A stretch of DNA of 64,000 bases from the NCBI GenBank assembly GCA_037783415.1, contig JAZGTN010000002.1, positions 3,348,001 to 3,412,000 on the forward strand, in the 5' to 3' direction. The notes beneath the pieces are model-generated. The model was not told the DNA's origin and made no database searches. It saw only the letters and a list, made by a program, of their open reading frames with translations. The DNA is from Leptasterias polaris (lineage: Eukaryota > Echinodermata > Asteroidea > Forcipulatida > Asteriidae). The translations under genes and the position numbers were made by a program. Numbering within the stretch: the first letter of the stretch is position 1; each line of letters begins with the position of its first letter. Shown here piece by piece: positions 22,276-32,596 of this stretch.

Positions 22276-23293
22276 AGGTAATTCTGATTTTCATGCTACA
22301 TTCCTTTAGCGAGTGACCACTCCAAGAGCCCCATGCTATGTCATTTCGGGAATATTGACCATTCAGTAAAGCTGCGTAGCAACAATTAAACCACCACCCA
22401 GCTCTATAACTGCATCCACAGGAATTATCTCTGTCTGGTGTTGAAAATGAACTCCCTCTGTGGTGATCGAGTGAATCACCAGCAGTGCTTTTCTGATCAA
22501 AGGCGCTGTACATCAAGTTATACAAGTTTCCAGTTATTTGAAAGCCGGAATATTCAGACCATGCTGTTAATCCATCTAAGTCCATCAGATCAACTCTCAG
22601 GGTCCAGGTAGCTACAGACTCGGTCAGAGTGCGAATGTCATCGTTTCCAAGCCAGAACTCTGTGGTCAAATCACCAAATCCAGTGCGGTAATCATTCCAG
22701 GTACGGTCAAAAATTACGCTGCCGTCTAGGCGTCTCTGAAAAACAATCCATCCTCCACCATCTGTTTCCATGTCACAGTACACTTGCAGTCCCCCACTGA
22801 ACCCGGCTGGATATATTGTGTAGACACCACTGTCCACCATACATGCCTCAAGAAGCTTCTGACAACTGTCTCTGTTACCGTTGTTAAAGGGGACAGACAT
22901 GAGAGGTGTATCAGCCTGAGAGAAGAGAGGGGTGTCCAAATCGCCATCGTAGTACCAACTGCCACAGAGGGTTTTGAACTCATCAGAATACTGAGCCCTG
23001 GTCACATTGTTCAGCTGACAGAGATGACTGCTGGTGTGATAATTCACCGATTGACAGTTAGGATCAGAGTGGCAATAACTCACACAGATGACAGGAGATC
23101 GTGTTATCTTCTCCCAGTATGAAACAAGGTGCAATTCCTTGTTTAGGGCAGGAACAAACTTTTTCGTCTGTAGATGGTTACATGTGGCACCCTCTACATG
23201 TGTACAAGCTACAACAGTGACGATAAATGCTAACATGACTGCGTTATTGAGTTGTTTTCTTAGAACACCAGTTAGAATGTCCGTTTTCGACAT
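22268..23293 (-). CDS. Secreted PAN/apple plus fibrinogen-domain protein
   Basis: This is a single-exon gene for 341 residues, using the first ATG (MSKTDILTG). The frame is open 18 codons further upstream, starting at GTG, but without an ATG. Residues 18-30 (AVMLAFIVTVVAC) form a hydrophobic leader, signal peptide or signal anchor. Residues 38-112 are a PAN/apple-like region with CVSYC, CQSVNY and HLCQL. Residues 142-340 are a fibrinogen-related domain with GGLQVYCDMETDGGGWIVFQ, FWLGNDD and DRDNS. WWFNCCYAALLNG matches the calcium and ligand pocket, and CSMKI is at the end. Such proteins act outside the cell as lectin-like recognition factors. The exact ligand is unknown. It is the unbroken sister of the copy at 6,172-7,236, and its C-terminal end appears to come from another paralogue. 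Confidence 0.88.
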   Translation of the reverse strand: MSKTDILTGVLRKQLNNAVMLAFIVTVVACTHVEGATCNHLQTKKFVPALNKELHLVSYWEKITRSPVICVSYCHSDPNCQSVNYHTSSHLCQLNNVTRAQYSDEFKTLCGSWYYDGDLDTPLFSQADTPLMSVPFNNGNRDSCQKLLEACMVDSGVYTIYPAGFSGGLQVYCDMETDGGGWIVFQRRLDGSVIFDRTWNDYRTGFGDLTTEFWLGNDDIRTLTESVATWTLRVDLMDLDGLTAWSEYSGFQITGNLYNLMYSAFDQKSTAGDSLDHHRGSSFSTPDRDNSCGCSYRAGWWFNCCYAALLNGQYSRNDIAWGSWSGHSLKECSMKIRITFA

Positions 23294-24230
23294 GACGAGA
23301 AAAATTCTGAAAATGTCAAAGACGGTTTCGAGTTTATGTTGCGCCACAACTTCCTAGTTAGTCAAAAAAATGCAAACTAATGTTTCAGTAGTTTGGCAAC
23401 TGGCTTAAATTTCCTAAAAAGTTTGTACAAACGATGTCAACTTACACAAAATGGAATTGTCTTCTTGCAACGTGAAGATTGATATCTCTATCATATGAGT
23501 GACGGTTACACGATAAAGACTCATCTGTATTTACTTGTTGACATTGTTGCAGTTTACGGATTCAAAGTTGTCCTTACTCTGACACCACGACAAAACATCA
23601 ACCGATTGAAGATATCCAGAACATAATATTATACAAGTAATGAATCAAAACAACTAGCAGGATGTTAACCAGAAATATCGGCTTAAATGAATGCGACTTT
23701 CTCAGATCAACGTGGTGCGGTGAGTGTTGGGCTTGATGTGAAGAGCCGCTCTGCAGAGAGCCAGCGGCACGACGTAGACTACCGCACCCTGATAGCGTGG
23801 ACAACTGTGATTGGTCGAGCATCGAGTCACATGTCCTACTTGTAGGCTGATGACGAAACCCCTTGTATAAGAAGAGATATTATTATCACCAATAAACCAC
23901 GGTATAATATCGTTCCTCCATTTGTTTTGCTATTATAATCGTCGTGTTTTCGTGTTATTGTTTATAAAGTGTTAATCATCAAATGCCTCCTTCAGTGAAG
24001 ACTGTCAACTCTAAACGGGATGACCTTTAATTTTGTGATAAGTGAAAATAAAGGAAGAGAAACTCCTTTTTGAGGCAGCTAGGTTTTTAATTTAAGCCAC
24101 GGAACCTTGGAGGCAAAGCGATGGTGGTTGTTAGTTCTGCTTTTCGAGCCTAATTGGGTTTTGTTTATGCACTGCACAGGATTAATAAAGCGGTATATTT
24201 TTCTTAGATTAATTTAGAATTTAGAATTAG
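23294..24230. other. Duplicated 5' flank of the intact FReD gene
   Basis: It matches 7,237-7,960, including GAGAGCCAGCGGCACGACGT and the CCAAT-like GTGATTGGTCGA. Relative to copy A it has about 200 extra bases at about 23,410-23,640. A promoter is expected here, but I cannot define a start site. Confidence 0.45.
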
Positions 24231-24627
24231 GTATGTAGTGAGGTCTGGTCACGATAACATGGCGTTTTGATTGGCGCGCTCTGATGTTATGTACGCGAAT
24301 CTGTTTGGTCATCGACCTTGTTTATAACTTTATCTTAAGTCAATAGTTTTTGATAGTATCATCATAATGAAAGAAAATTTATATTTTATTTTTTTTTACA
24401 AATGAGCGTGGTTTTGGTGAAAGCTACAAAATGTCACCATCATTAGCATTACAACTTTTACAAGTCACATGTGAAGGGGGATTTGTTTATTTATTTTTTA
24501 ATATATCAATGATTGCCATTGACTTGACCAATGCGTACCACAGACTATCTAATTTTCTTTTGATGTTATTTTTTCTCGCAATACACAAGCTTTGGGCGGC
24601 TGTGCGGTCCAGTGGCTAAACTACAGT

Positions 24628-24988
24628 GGAGTGTCGTGGCCGAGTGGTTAAGAGCACCGAACTCAAGCTCTTGTGTTTCTGTTCAGCAGAGTGTGGGTTC
24701 GAGTCCCGGTCGTGACACTTGTGTCCCTGAGCAAGACACTTAACTATAATTGCTTCTCTCCACCCAGGGGTAAAATGGGTACCTGTGAGGGCAGAGATGG
24801 TTTTTGTGATTGATTTAGCCTTGTAGCGCATATATTGCAGCACAGGCTGTATACTCCCCAGGGAGCTGAGATGGTTTATGGAATGAAATAAATGGCCCAG
24901 TGACCAGGGGTAATAATGAGCGCTTTGAGACGCCCTTGGGTGTGATAAAGCGCGATATAAATCCATATTATTATTATTATTATTATTA
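24628..24988 (+). repeat. Full-length tRNA(Leu/Ser-like)-derived SINE
   Basis: The head carries an A-box (TGGCCGAGTGG, 24,637-24,647) and a B-box (GGTTCGAGTCC, 24,696-24,706), with a long variable region as in class II tRNAs. The body includes GAGCAAGACACTTAACTATA and ends GCGCGATATAAATCCA followed by (TTA)n. Such an ending is shared with L2/CR1-type LINE tails, compare 32,310-32,353. The R2 copy at 10,700-10,760 is the empty site. Confidence 0.85.
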
Positions 24989-25040
24989 CTGTGAATAAGT
25001 ACACTTATATGAATATACAAATCTGATTACGTAAAGGTAA

Positions 25041-25063
25041 AAAAAAAAAAAAAAAAAAAAAAA
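25041..25063. repeat. Poly-A run
   Basis: An A run of about 23 bases within R2 copy 2. The other copies have a short AAC-rich stretch at this place. Confidence 0.8.
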
Positions 25064-25539
25064 TCAAAAGATACATTAAATCACACAAATTCATAGAATT
25101 TACTCAGTTTATAAAACCAAAATACCCAAACGAAAGTGAAATGCGATAAAAAGCGAAAAACGATAAATAAATAAATAACCTGCAAGATAAAAAAAATATT
25201 GATACAAACAAAACCTGTTTTCTAAGTCTATGCCTAGGGCCTATATTATATAAAATCGAACAAATACAAGCCAAAAATTTAATATTAAAGTCATTAAATT
25301 CTCAATGTATTTTTGTGTAGGGCCAGGCCTAAATAAAGTAATTTAGTAAGTACAGCAATAAAAGCACACACAAATAATGCTGCGTATATAGAAACTTATA
25401 TTAAAAAATATTAAATAAAAAAAACTAAAAGGGGATGGGTCGTCATGATTATCAAAACATGCCTGTGGCTTAGCCCTGGCGGCCTTTCACTTTCGTATTT
25501 TATACCACAGCACAGAGGAAGAGTCCGATATAGGGCTAG

Positions 25540-26652
25540 TATGGTGTTCCATTTATTATGTGCCACTCCGTTTTCATTTTTTTCCGTCGCGTTTTCAATT
25601 TTGTCCGTCGCGTTTTCATTTTTTTCCGTCGCGTTTTCATTTTTTCCCGTCGCGTTTTCAATTTTTTCCCTCGCGTTTTCAATTTGGTCCGTCGCCTTTT
25701 CAATTTTTTCCGTCGCCTTTTCAATTTGGTCCGTCGCCTTTTCATTTGGTGCCAGCACCAAATTTGTTGCTGGCGAGAAATTGGCCTAAAAGTTATTGAA
25801 ATAGTATGAAAAAACTCTTCTCCTGATATCAAGATCATGTCCTAAACCAGCACATGATTTTTCGATGACAACTTTTCAAAAATCAAAATAAGGTAGTTGC
25901 GTGTTTAACCATATACTTTGTTACAGTCAATTCGCATACAGGCTATATTTTGCGATTGTTTAATTAGTTGGGCTGAGTTAATTAGTGGGTTAATTAAATG
26001 GGGGCGCCTAGGCATAATAGTTTGGGATATAAGGAAGACAACTGTAAAGAAACATTTAAGATATTATGTTTTTTCGATGACAACTTTTCAAATGAAAATT
26101 GCGTGTTTCTTCCGGACGTTAAATAGTAAATTCGCATACGTGCTAATTTATGCAATTGTTAAATTAATTGGGCTGAGTTAATTAGTAGGTTAATTAATTG
26201 GGGGCGCCTAGGCATGATGGTTTGGGATATAAGGAAGACATCTTTGAAGAAAAAACTTAAGGTTTTATGATTTTTCGATGACAACTTTTCAAATGAAAAT
26301 TCGAGAATTCGCGATTTCGTTCACACTTTCAACGACGGCCCATGACGGTTGTTGACAATGTTTTTAGAAATTTGGTGCTGGCACTAAATTTCTCGCCAGC
26401 AACAAATTTGGTGCTGGCACCAAATGAAAAGGCGACGGAAAAATTGAAAACGCGACGGAAAAAATTTAAAACGCGACGGAAAAAATTGAAAACGCGACGG
26501 AAAAAATTGAAAACGCGACGGACAAAATTAAAACGCGACGGAAAAAAATGAAAACGCGACGGAAAAAATTGAAAACGCGACGGACAAAATGAAAACGCGA
26601 CAGAAAAAAATGAAAACGCGACGGACACGAGTGGCACATATGGAACACCATA
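25540..26652. mobile_element. Foldback element II (6-bp target duplication GGCTAG)
   Basis: GGCTAG flanks both sides (25,534-25,539 and 26,653-26,658). The R2 copy at 36,831-36,836 has the single uninterrupted site GGTTAG. The right terminus, read inwards, is TATGGTGTTCCATATGTGCC; the left end has the same sequence with a 5-base insertion. Each arm has about ten 21-bp units containing CGCGACGGAAAAAATTG, in opposite orientation, followed by GGTGCTGGCACCAAATTTG. The core has a direct repeat of about 210 bp around TTTTTCGATGACAACTTTTC (25,858; 26,068; 26,273). No transposase is present. Confidence 0.88.
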
Positions 26653-26658
26653 GGCTAG

Positions 26659-27879
26659 TCTGTGGCTTTACATGGAATTATGAACTCCCATCCAGTAACT
26701 GCACGCCCTCCCAAGCCCTTTAATATTAGTTACCAACGGGCAAATTGCGTTTTGGCATGCAGGCGCGTCAAGCGCTTCCTAACGAAATGTTCACTAACCA
26801 ATCGTGCAATGGGTGTTGTGAAATATGAGCATGCTGGACGCCATTCTCATGCAGAACGCATGACTGTGTGTTCCAAATTGCCCTTTAAGGTGGCCGATTC
26901 ACATCATATTGCAACCTATCTATACATGAAATGGCCTTTACAATGCAGAGCAATTGGTGCGAAATCACCGTGAGCGAGGAACCTACTGCGCGCACCATAC
27001 AACACAATAGACTGTGCAAGTCTCGCGCGCATTCGAACTTCCGGGACCATAGTGGTCCCAACCATATGGAGTTTTACGTGGGCGAGATTTTGTTTCGTCA
27101 ATTATTTTAGTTTAACGTAGTTTATGACTTAGAAAATTATACATGTTGTTGGAATGTAATACTAAGTGATAACAAAATATAAAAGTAAAACCAATTCAAC
27201 AATATAACGACGAAAACCCGATAATTTAACTTGACCTCAGCTTCCGGTTATTGCAAAAAATTAAGAATTTTGTGCTCGCCTCTGATCATAAAACTTATGT
27301 AAACGCTTGTTTTGGATGCGCGATTATAATCGCCAGATGCAGTAATTGCAAAACAAACCCTTTTCATTGCAGTCTATGGTTGTTGAGGCGTCAGCATCTT
27401 CTCTAAACTGTGATACGAGTCAAATTTAAACCTGTTTGACCACCACGAATCCGCGTAAGGGGTTTCTAAAAAGTTAACATCAAATAAGCATCCTTGTCCC
27501 AGAGTTTTAATTTTTCCCCAATATTAATCAACACACACTATTGTGTAATTTTTTCAAAAGCTAAAACTTTTTATAAAATTGTAATGATTTATTTTTGTTG
27601 TTCAGATTTTGTTATGAGAAATAATTTAAAACAAAGATTTGATTTCAGAAATAAAAAGGTTCTTCGTTTGACGTGTTTTCTCGTTCGGATAAGTGCGAGA
27701 CTTGCACAGTCTATAGCAAAATAAACGAACAACTCAAAAAAATCCCAAACGAACAAATCAGAAACAGACGAGTTTCAGAAATAAACCAACGGCGGAACTT
27801 CAATTGAGACGGCTTGTTGGCTGGTGGTTAGCCTTTAGTCAAGGCGAACTCGTTTTGGGGCTTTATGTTTTTCTTCACT
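26659..27879. other. Remainder of R2 copy 2, then noncoding DNA
   Basis: The first 60 bases match 36,837-36,890 (ATGGAATTATGAACTCCCAT). Beyond that I find no conserved open frame or repeat. There are scattered CpG-containing phrases such as CATTCGAACTTCCGGGACC near 27,030. Confidence 0.4.
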
Positions 27880-29004
27880 TTTTGCTTCCGATTTTGGTAA
27901 GAGATGCATAATGCATTAGCTCGCTTTGATGTTGGCCAATAAGAAGACACAATTACTTGCATGACGTCACATGAACGTTTGATGCAAACTAGATGCAAAT
28001 CATTAGCAAGGTGGCGACTTCAACTACCACCAGTATTGACGACTAATTGTTTCAGCAAAGCATTAGCTTTACTCCTCAACAATTGAACAATTCCGGCCTT
28101 AAGCCACATCAGCGTCGTTCTAGTAAAAGTATATTGGACGGAACGTACGTGGGTGGAGTTGCAGTGTTTTCAATCAAGGACCCGGACGACGTTTGACTTA
28201 GAGTTTAGACTCTTAATGTGTTTTAAGTTTAATAAGAGTGGCAAGTGTATGCCTTTCACTTTTAAATACAAATAAAATTACATTTTGTCAAATCGTCCTT
28301 TTTCATCGATTATAAAATTAGTCTAAATATTTCCCAGACAGTATTACCCATCTAAATAATTATACACTGTAGAAGACTCTAAGATCTAGCTGACGGTGAT
28401 TGGAAATTGCATAAATAAATATTTCATGGTCATGAATATCTGATTAGCTCAGCAGGTTGGTAAAGGCAGTTTGCAGTCTTGCCGCTCACGCTGGTCTTTT
28501 TCGTGTTTTTGACATCTGGGGGTGCCGTGTGCGCCTTGACTCAAGGCTAGCTGGTGGTCTGACGCGCTCCGATCCACCACACGTCTCTAGCTAGTTCAGG
28601 GGTGCGTTTTCGCGGTCGTAACCAATAACTGTTTCGGTCAATGGCCAGTGATTAACCAATGGCAAGTTCAAATGAAACAGTTATTGGTTAGAACCGCGAA
28701 AACGCACCCCAGGTATGTGTCCCGACGTAATCGAGATGATCTTGCACGTGCAGTTTTTCAGTGGTCCAAAACTTCCACAGTTTAGGTAATTTGGCGTGCA
28801 TTGAGAAAGGTTAGGTGGCCCCCTTATTCCATAGAACTTTCTATTGCAACATCACAGCCCGAGTTTTTGCCAACCGAGGTTCGAAAACTATGGATAGCCA
28901 TAAATGCAAAACAAAACAGATAGCCACAGTTTGTAACAATATGTTTAACACAATCATAATTCCCAAATAGTGTTGAATTTATTAGAAACAAAGCAACCAA
29001 TCAT
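27880..29004. repeat. Duplicated block D, copy 1 (uninterrupted)
   Basis: Its phrases recur in order at 39,105-39,234, 40,086-40,211 and 50,800-51,640. For example, GGTGGCGACTTCAACTACCA occurs at 28,011 and again near 39,170, and GACCCGGACGACGTTTGACT occurs at 28,179 and 50,816. Copy 1 has neither the solo LTR nor the hAT-like element, so it is the empty site for both. It ends where LINE 1 is inserted. Confidence 0.85.
28597..28712. mobile_element. 116-bp MITE, hAT-like ends
   Basis: The termini CAGGGGTGCGTTTTCGCGGT and (complement) CTGGGGTGCGTTTTCGCGGT are inverted for about 37 bp. The CAGGG start is typical of hAT. The same element is in the other copy of block D at 51,234-51,348, so it predates that duplication. 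No clear target duplication. Confidence 0.75.
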
Positions 29005-29108
29005 GGAGGTATTTTTATTTAATTGAAAGTTTGCAGTAAAATGTTGAATTCGGTTAAAACTCCTGTTAACACGATGGAATGCGTTACTAACATTCGGCCG
29101 TTCATACA

Positions 29109-30017
29109 ATGGAAAGGTCTATAATTGAACATGAGGGTACCTATAGTTTACTATTGCTTACTTCATCGTGGTCCCAAAACCTTCATGGTCCGAGTATGTT
29201 CGACCCCTATCTTGTCAGTATTCCATGTCATTCATCGACCATTGACTCTTATTATAATGATTTTACAATGACATTGTGCACCCTAAATACGCGATCTCTT
29301 AAAAATAAAACTGGTGACTTCATTGACTATGTCTGCAGTTCGGGTGCTGATATTCTGGCATTGACTGAGACTTGGCTGAAAGATGCTGATGATGCTTGTA
29401 GAATTGAAGCAACACCCGCTGGATTTAAACTTCTGGATCACCCGAGGAGCAACAGAACCGGTGGAGGCACTGCACTTCTTTTACGAGACAGTATGGAAGT
29501 TGGCAAGCTTGCCGCTGGTGAACGCCAGTCATTTGAATTTTCAGAATGGCTAATCAAGTCCGGATCACAACCTCTCAGACTGGTTATAATATACAGGCCT
29601 CCTTATTCACCCAACCATCAGGTTACTGTGACAACATTTATTGCTGAATTTTCTGATTATTTGGAATCACTCATATTATCCAGTGAACCACTTGTGATAA
29701 CCGGGGATTTTAACATTCATGTTGATTCAACTCAAAACCTTGATGCTATGCACTTCTGTGATATGCTTGAATCTGTGAATTTACAGCAGCATGTTACTAC
29801 CTCTACTCATATACATGGCCATACATTGGACTTAATAATCACTCGTAAGTCAGAATCAATTATTCGGGGTGTTCCAGTTTCTGATCATTTATTTTCTGAT
29901 CATTTTTCAGTTTTGTGCAATCTTCAATTCAGTAAACCTCTTTTATCTTCAAAAGAAGTGTCCTTTAGGAAAATTAAGACCATTAATCGGGCTAGATTTA
30001 AGGAAGATTATTATTGA
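29109..30017 (+). pseudogene. LINE 1 endonuclease region
   Basis: The apurinic-type endonuclease domain is recognisable from LNTRSLKNKTGDFIDYVCSS, LALTETWLKD, IYRPPYSP, GDFNIHVDS and SDHFSVL, in the correct order. The frame is lost at about 30,015, and the linker to the reverse transcriptase crosses a stop at about 30,097 and another shift. Confidence 0.85.
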
Positions 30018-30264
30018 TTCGGATTTGTGTAATATCGAGTCATCTCATGTAAATCTGGATGACCTAGATGGTCTTGTTAGTTTGTACAATAATACTTAAA
30101 GTGCCATTGTTGATTGTCATGCCCCAGTTATCAATAAAACGATTACTGTTCGCCCACAAGTACCTTGGTTTAATGACAATATTAAAAAGGCCAAGTGTGA
30201 GAGAAGAAAACTTGGAAGGAAATGGCGCCAGACTAGGTCACAACACGATTTATATTTATTCAAA

Positions 30265-32076
30265 TTGAAGAAAAATAATGTCACCTTTTTAATGAAAATT
30301 GCTCGTCAGGATTACTATACTAGATTTATACAAGATAATAGTACTAATCCTAAAAAGTTGTTCAAAGCAGCAGGTTCTCTTTTTCGCAATAATGTGTCAT
30401 TATTACCTGCGCATACTGATGATTTACAGCTCGCTAACCATATGGGTGACTTTTTTGTCCATAAAATAACTCGTATACGGTTATCATTGTCTAGGGTGAA
30501 TTGTTCACTTAATTATGACACACCTACTTCATCCCAACTTGGGTCAGCTGTTTTTACTGACTTTAGTCAACTGTCAGAAAACTGTGTGTACAAACTTGTT
30601 TCTGGTTCTAGTAAGAAAACCTGTGTACTGGATCCAATTCCTATGCAATTACTCACTGATTGTTTAGATATTCTATTACCATTCATTACGAGGTTGGTCA
30701 ACCTTTCATTAAAAACTGGGCATTTTCCATACTCGTGGAAGTCAGCAGTTGTTCTGCCTCTGTTAAAAAAGCCGGGTCTCGAGGCCAGGGTGGAGAACTT
30801 TCGACCCGTTTGTAATTTACAGTTTGTTTCAAAACTACTGGAAAGAGCTGTAGCATGTCAGTTACAGTCCTATCTGACTCAGAATGATTTATACCCATCG
30901 ATGCAGTCAGCTTACCGCAAATTTCATAGTACCGAAACAGCTCTGTTGAAAATTCAAAACGATTTGTTAATGGCTATGAATAGAAAACACGTAACTCTGT
31001 TGGTCTTATTAGATTTAAGTGCTACATTTGACACACTAGATCATAGCATTTTATTGAGTACACTTAAGTCACGTTTTGGAATTAACGGAACAGCCCTCAA
31101 CTGGTTTCGTTCATATCTGGCTGACAGATCTCAAAGGGTTTTGATAAATGGTAAACTCTCAAATAATTATAATCTTGAATGGGGAATTCCGCAAGGGTCG
31201 TGTCTAGGCCCCCTACTTTTCATTTTGTATACTAGCCAGTTGTTTGACATTGTCAAAGTTCATCATCCACAGATTCACTGCTATTCAGATGATACTCAGT
31301 TGTATCTGTCATTCAGTCCTGATGAGGCTGGTAGTCAGGAGACTGCTCTTTCTGCCATGGAGGCTTGCATTCATGATGTTCGACAATGGCTGCTTGCTAA
31401 TGGGTTATTTTTAAATGACAATAAAACAGAAGTTAGTTTGGATGGTATTCAGGTTGGGCAGTCAATTGTATCACCTGTTTCCCTTGCCCAAAACCTAGGT
31501 GCATGGTTTGATGCCAATATGTCAATGAAAACTCATGTTACTAAAGTTTGCGGAAGTGCGTTTTATTATTTGCATAACATTAGGCGCATAAGAAAATATT
31601 TGTCTAAAGAATGTACTGAGACACTCATTCATGCATTTATCTCTAGTAGACTGGATTACTGTAACAGTCTGTTTTATGGCCTACCTAACACTAAGATTAA
31701 ACAACTCCAGAGAGTGCAAAACGCTTGTGCCAGGCTCGTCTGTAATGCATTCAAGTTTTGTCATATTACACCCTTATTTATGGATTTGCATTGGCTTCCT
31801 GTCCGGTACAGAATTGAATTTAAAATTTCAATGATTACTTACAAAATTCTACATAGTCTAGCTCCACAGTACTTAAGTCAGCTTGTTTCTATCAAGTCCC
31901 AGTCTCGTTACTGCCTTCGCAGTTCTGGTGACGGAATTTTTCTTAACCACCCTGTTGGTGGTAGTAAGGCTGCTCTTGGGGATCGAGCCTTTGAGAACAG
32001 TGCACCGCACCTCTGGAACAAACTTTCACTCCATATTAGAATGCTGGTAGCCTTGATGTTTTTAAATCTGTTCTAA
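30265..32076 (+). pseudogene. LINE 1 reverse transcriptase and C-terminal region
   Basis: The reverse-transcriptase blocks include RPVCNLQFVSKLLE, LLDLSATFDTLDH (motif A), GIPQGSCLGPLLFILY and YSDDTQLY in place of the usual YADD (motif C). The C-terminal part has RLDYCNSL and LHWLPV. The frame is open to 32,076, just before the usual end. It is part of a defective element, so no function is expected. Confidence 0.88.
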
Positions 32077-32379
32077 AGACTTATCTTTTTAAAGAAGCTT
32101 TTTACTGAATGTGCATTTATTGTTCCTCTCCTACATTTTGGTTTCTACTGTCTTAATGTTAATGCATTTTTACTATTTGGGAAGTCCTGTAAGGGTCTTG
32201 TATTTACTTTTTTTTTTTATGGATTGTTGTATTTCCTCACTTTTACCAGTTGTTAGCTTTTTAATCTTTGTATAATTATTTTTGTTGTGCGCTTGTGTAC
32301 ATTTTATGGAATGGGCGCAATATAAATGAATAAATTATTATTATTATTATTATCCCCATCGCTCCTGCACAGGCCGAGT

Positions 32380-32596
32380 TTGCTGAATAGATTTTTAGTT
32401 TTCAAGACTGTTGCAGTAAATAATAGAATCGTGTTCAAATTTCAAAATATACCCAAGGCTTGTTATTCACGTACAATTATCGTCCTTTTCGTTAGTGCTG
32501 TTATTGAATAACAGATTTGTCCAATAGGTGATAAGTCCCATGGGAACAATAACTGCCTCTCGTTAACGGCTACCGGTAAATTTATTGTGATTAGTT
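32380..32596. repeat. Repeat family R2, fragment left of LINE 2
   Basis: It matches 10,165-10,345 (CCCAAGGCT, CTCGTTAACGGCTACCGGTA). It is cut by LINE 2 at about 32,597 and resumes after 35,085. Confidence 0.65.

Larger units (their letters stand above)
19307..24320. repeat. Segmental duplication block, copy B (contains intact FReD gene)
   Basis: It is collinear with 959-7,960. It lacks the insertion at 1,033-1,818 and the inverted-repeat element at 2,138-3,168, and has its own small MITE at 20,069-20,241. The noncoding part, 19,307-21,990, shows no conserved open frame. Homology continues through the FReD gene and its upstream flank to about 24,320, where it passes into R2 copy 2. Confidence 0.85.
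24330..25539. repeat. Repeat family R2, copy 2 (left part)
   Basis: It follows the order of copy 1 and continues further, through 'gattacgtaaaggtaaa', to match 36,300-36,830. It is interrupted by the SINE at 24,628-24,988, and again at 25,540 by foldback element II, after which it resumes at 26,653. No gene is visible. Confidence 0.75.
29005..32353 (+). mobile_element. LINE 1, CR1/L2-like non-LTR retrotransposon
   Basis: The left junction is where block D stops matching (CAACCAATCATGG). The right end is GGGCGCAATATAAATGAATA followed by (TTA)n, the 3' tail style of L2/CR1 elements. It encodes an endonuclease and a reverse transcriptase in broken frames. The element is nearly full length for its second ORF; no first ORF was found. 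It is inactive because of frameshifts and a stop near 30,015-30,260. Confidence 0.85.

Noticed and set aside
7383..23990. The matching segments at 7,383-7,720 and 23,660-23,990 as a pair of LTRs around one element
   Set aside because: There is no gag-pol between them, and the homology extends far beyond both segments into the FReD genes. They are parts of the segmental duplication.
25411..25838. Open frames on both strands with 7-residue repeats (ATEKIEK-like)
   Set aside because: The 21-bp array unit is a multiple of three, so several frames stay open. They are by-products of the foldback arms, and the same holds for 26,329-26,651.
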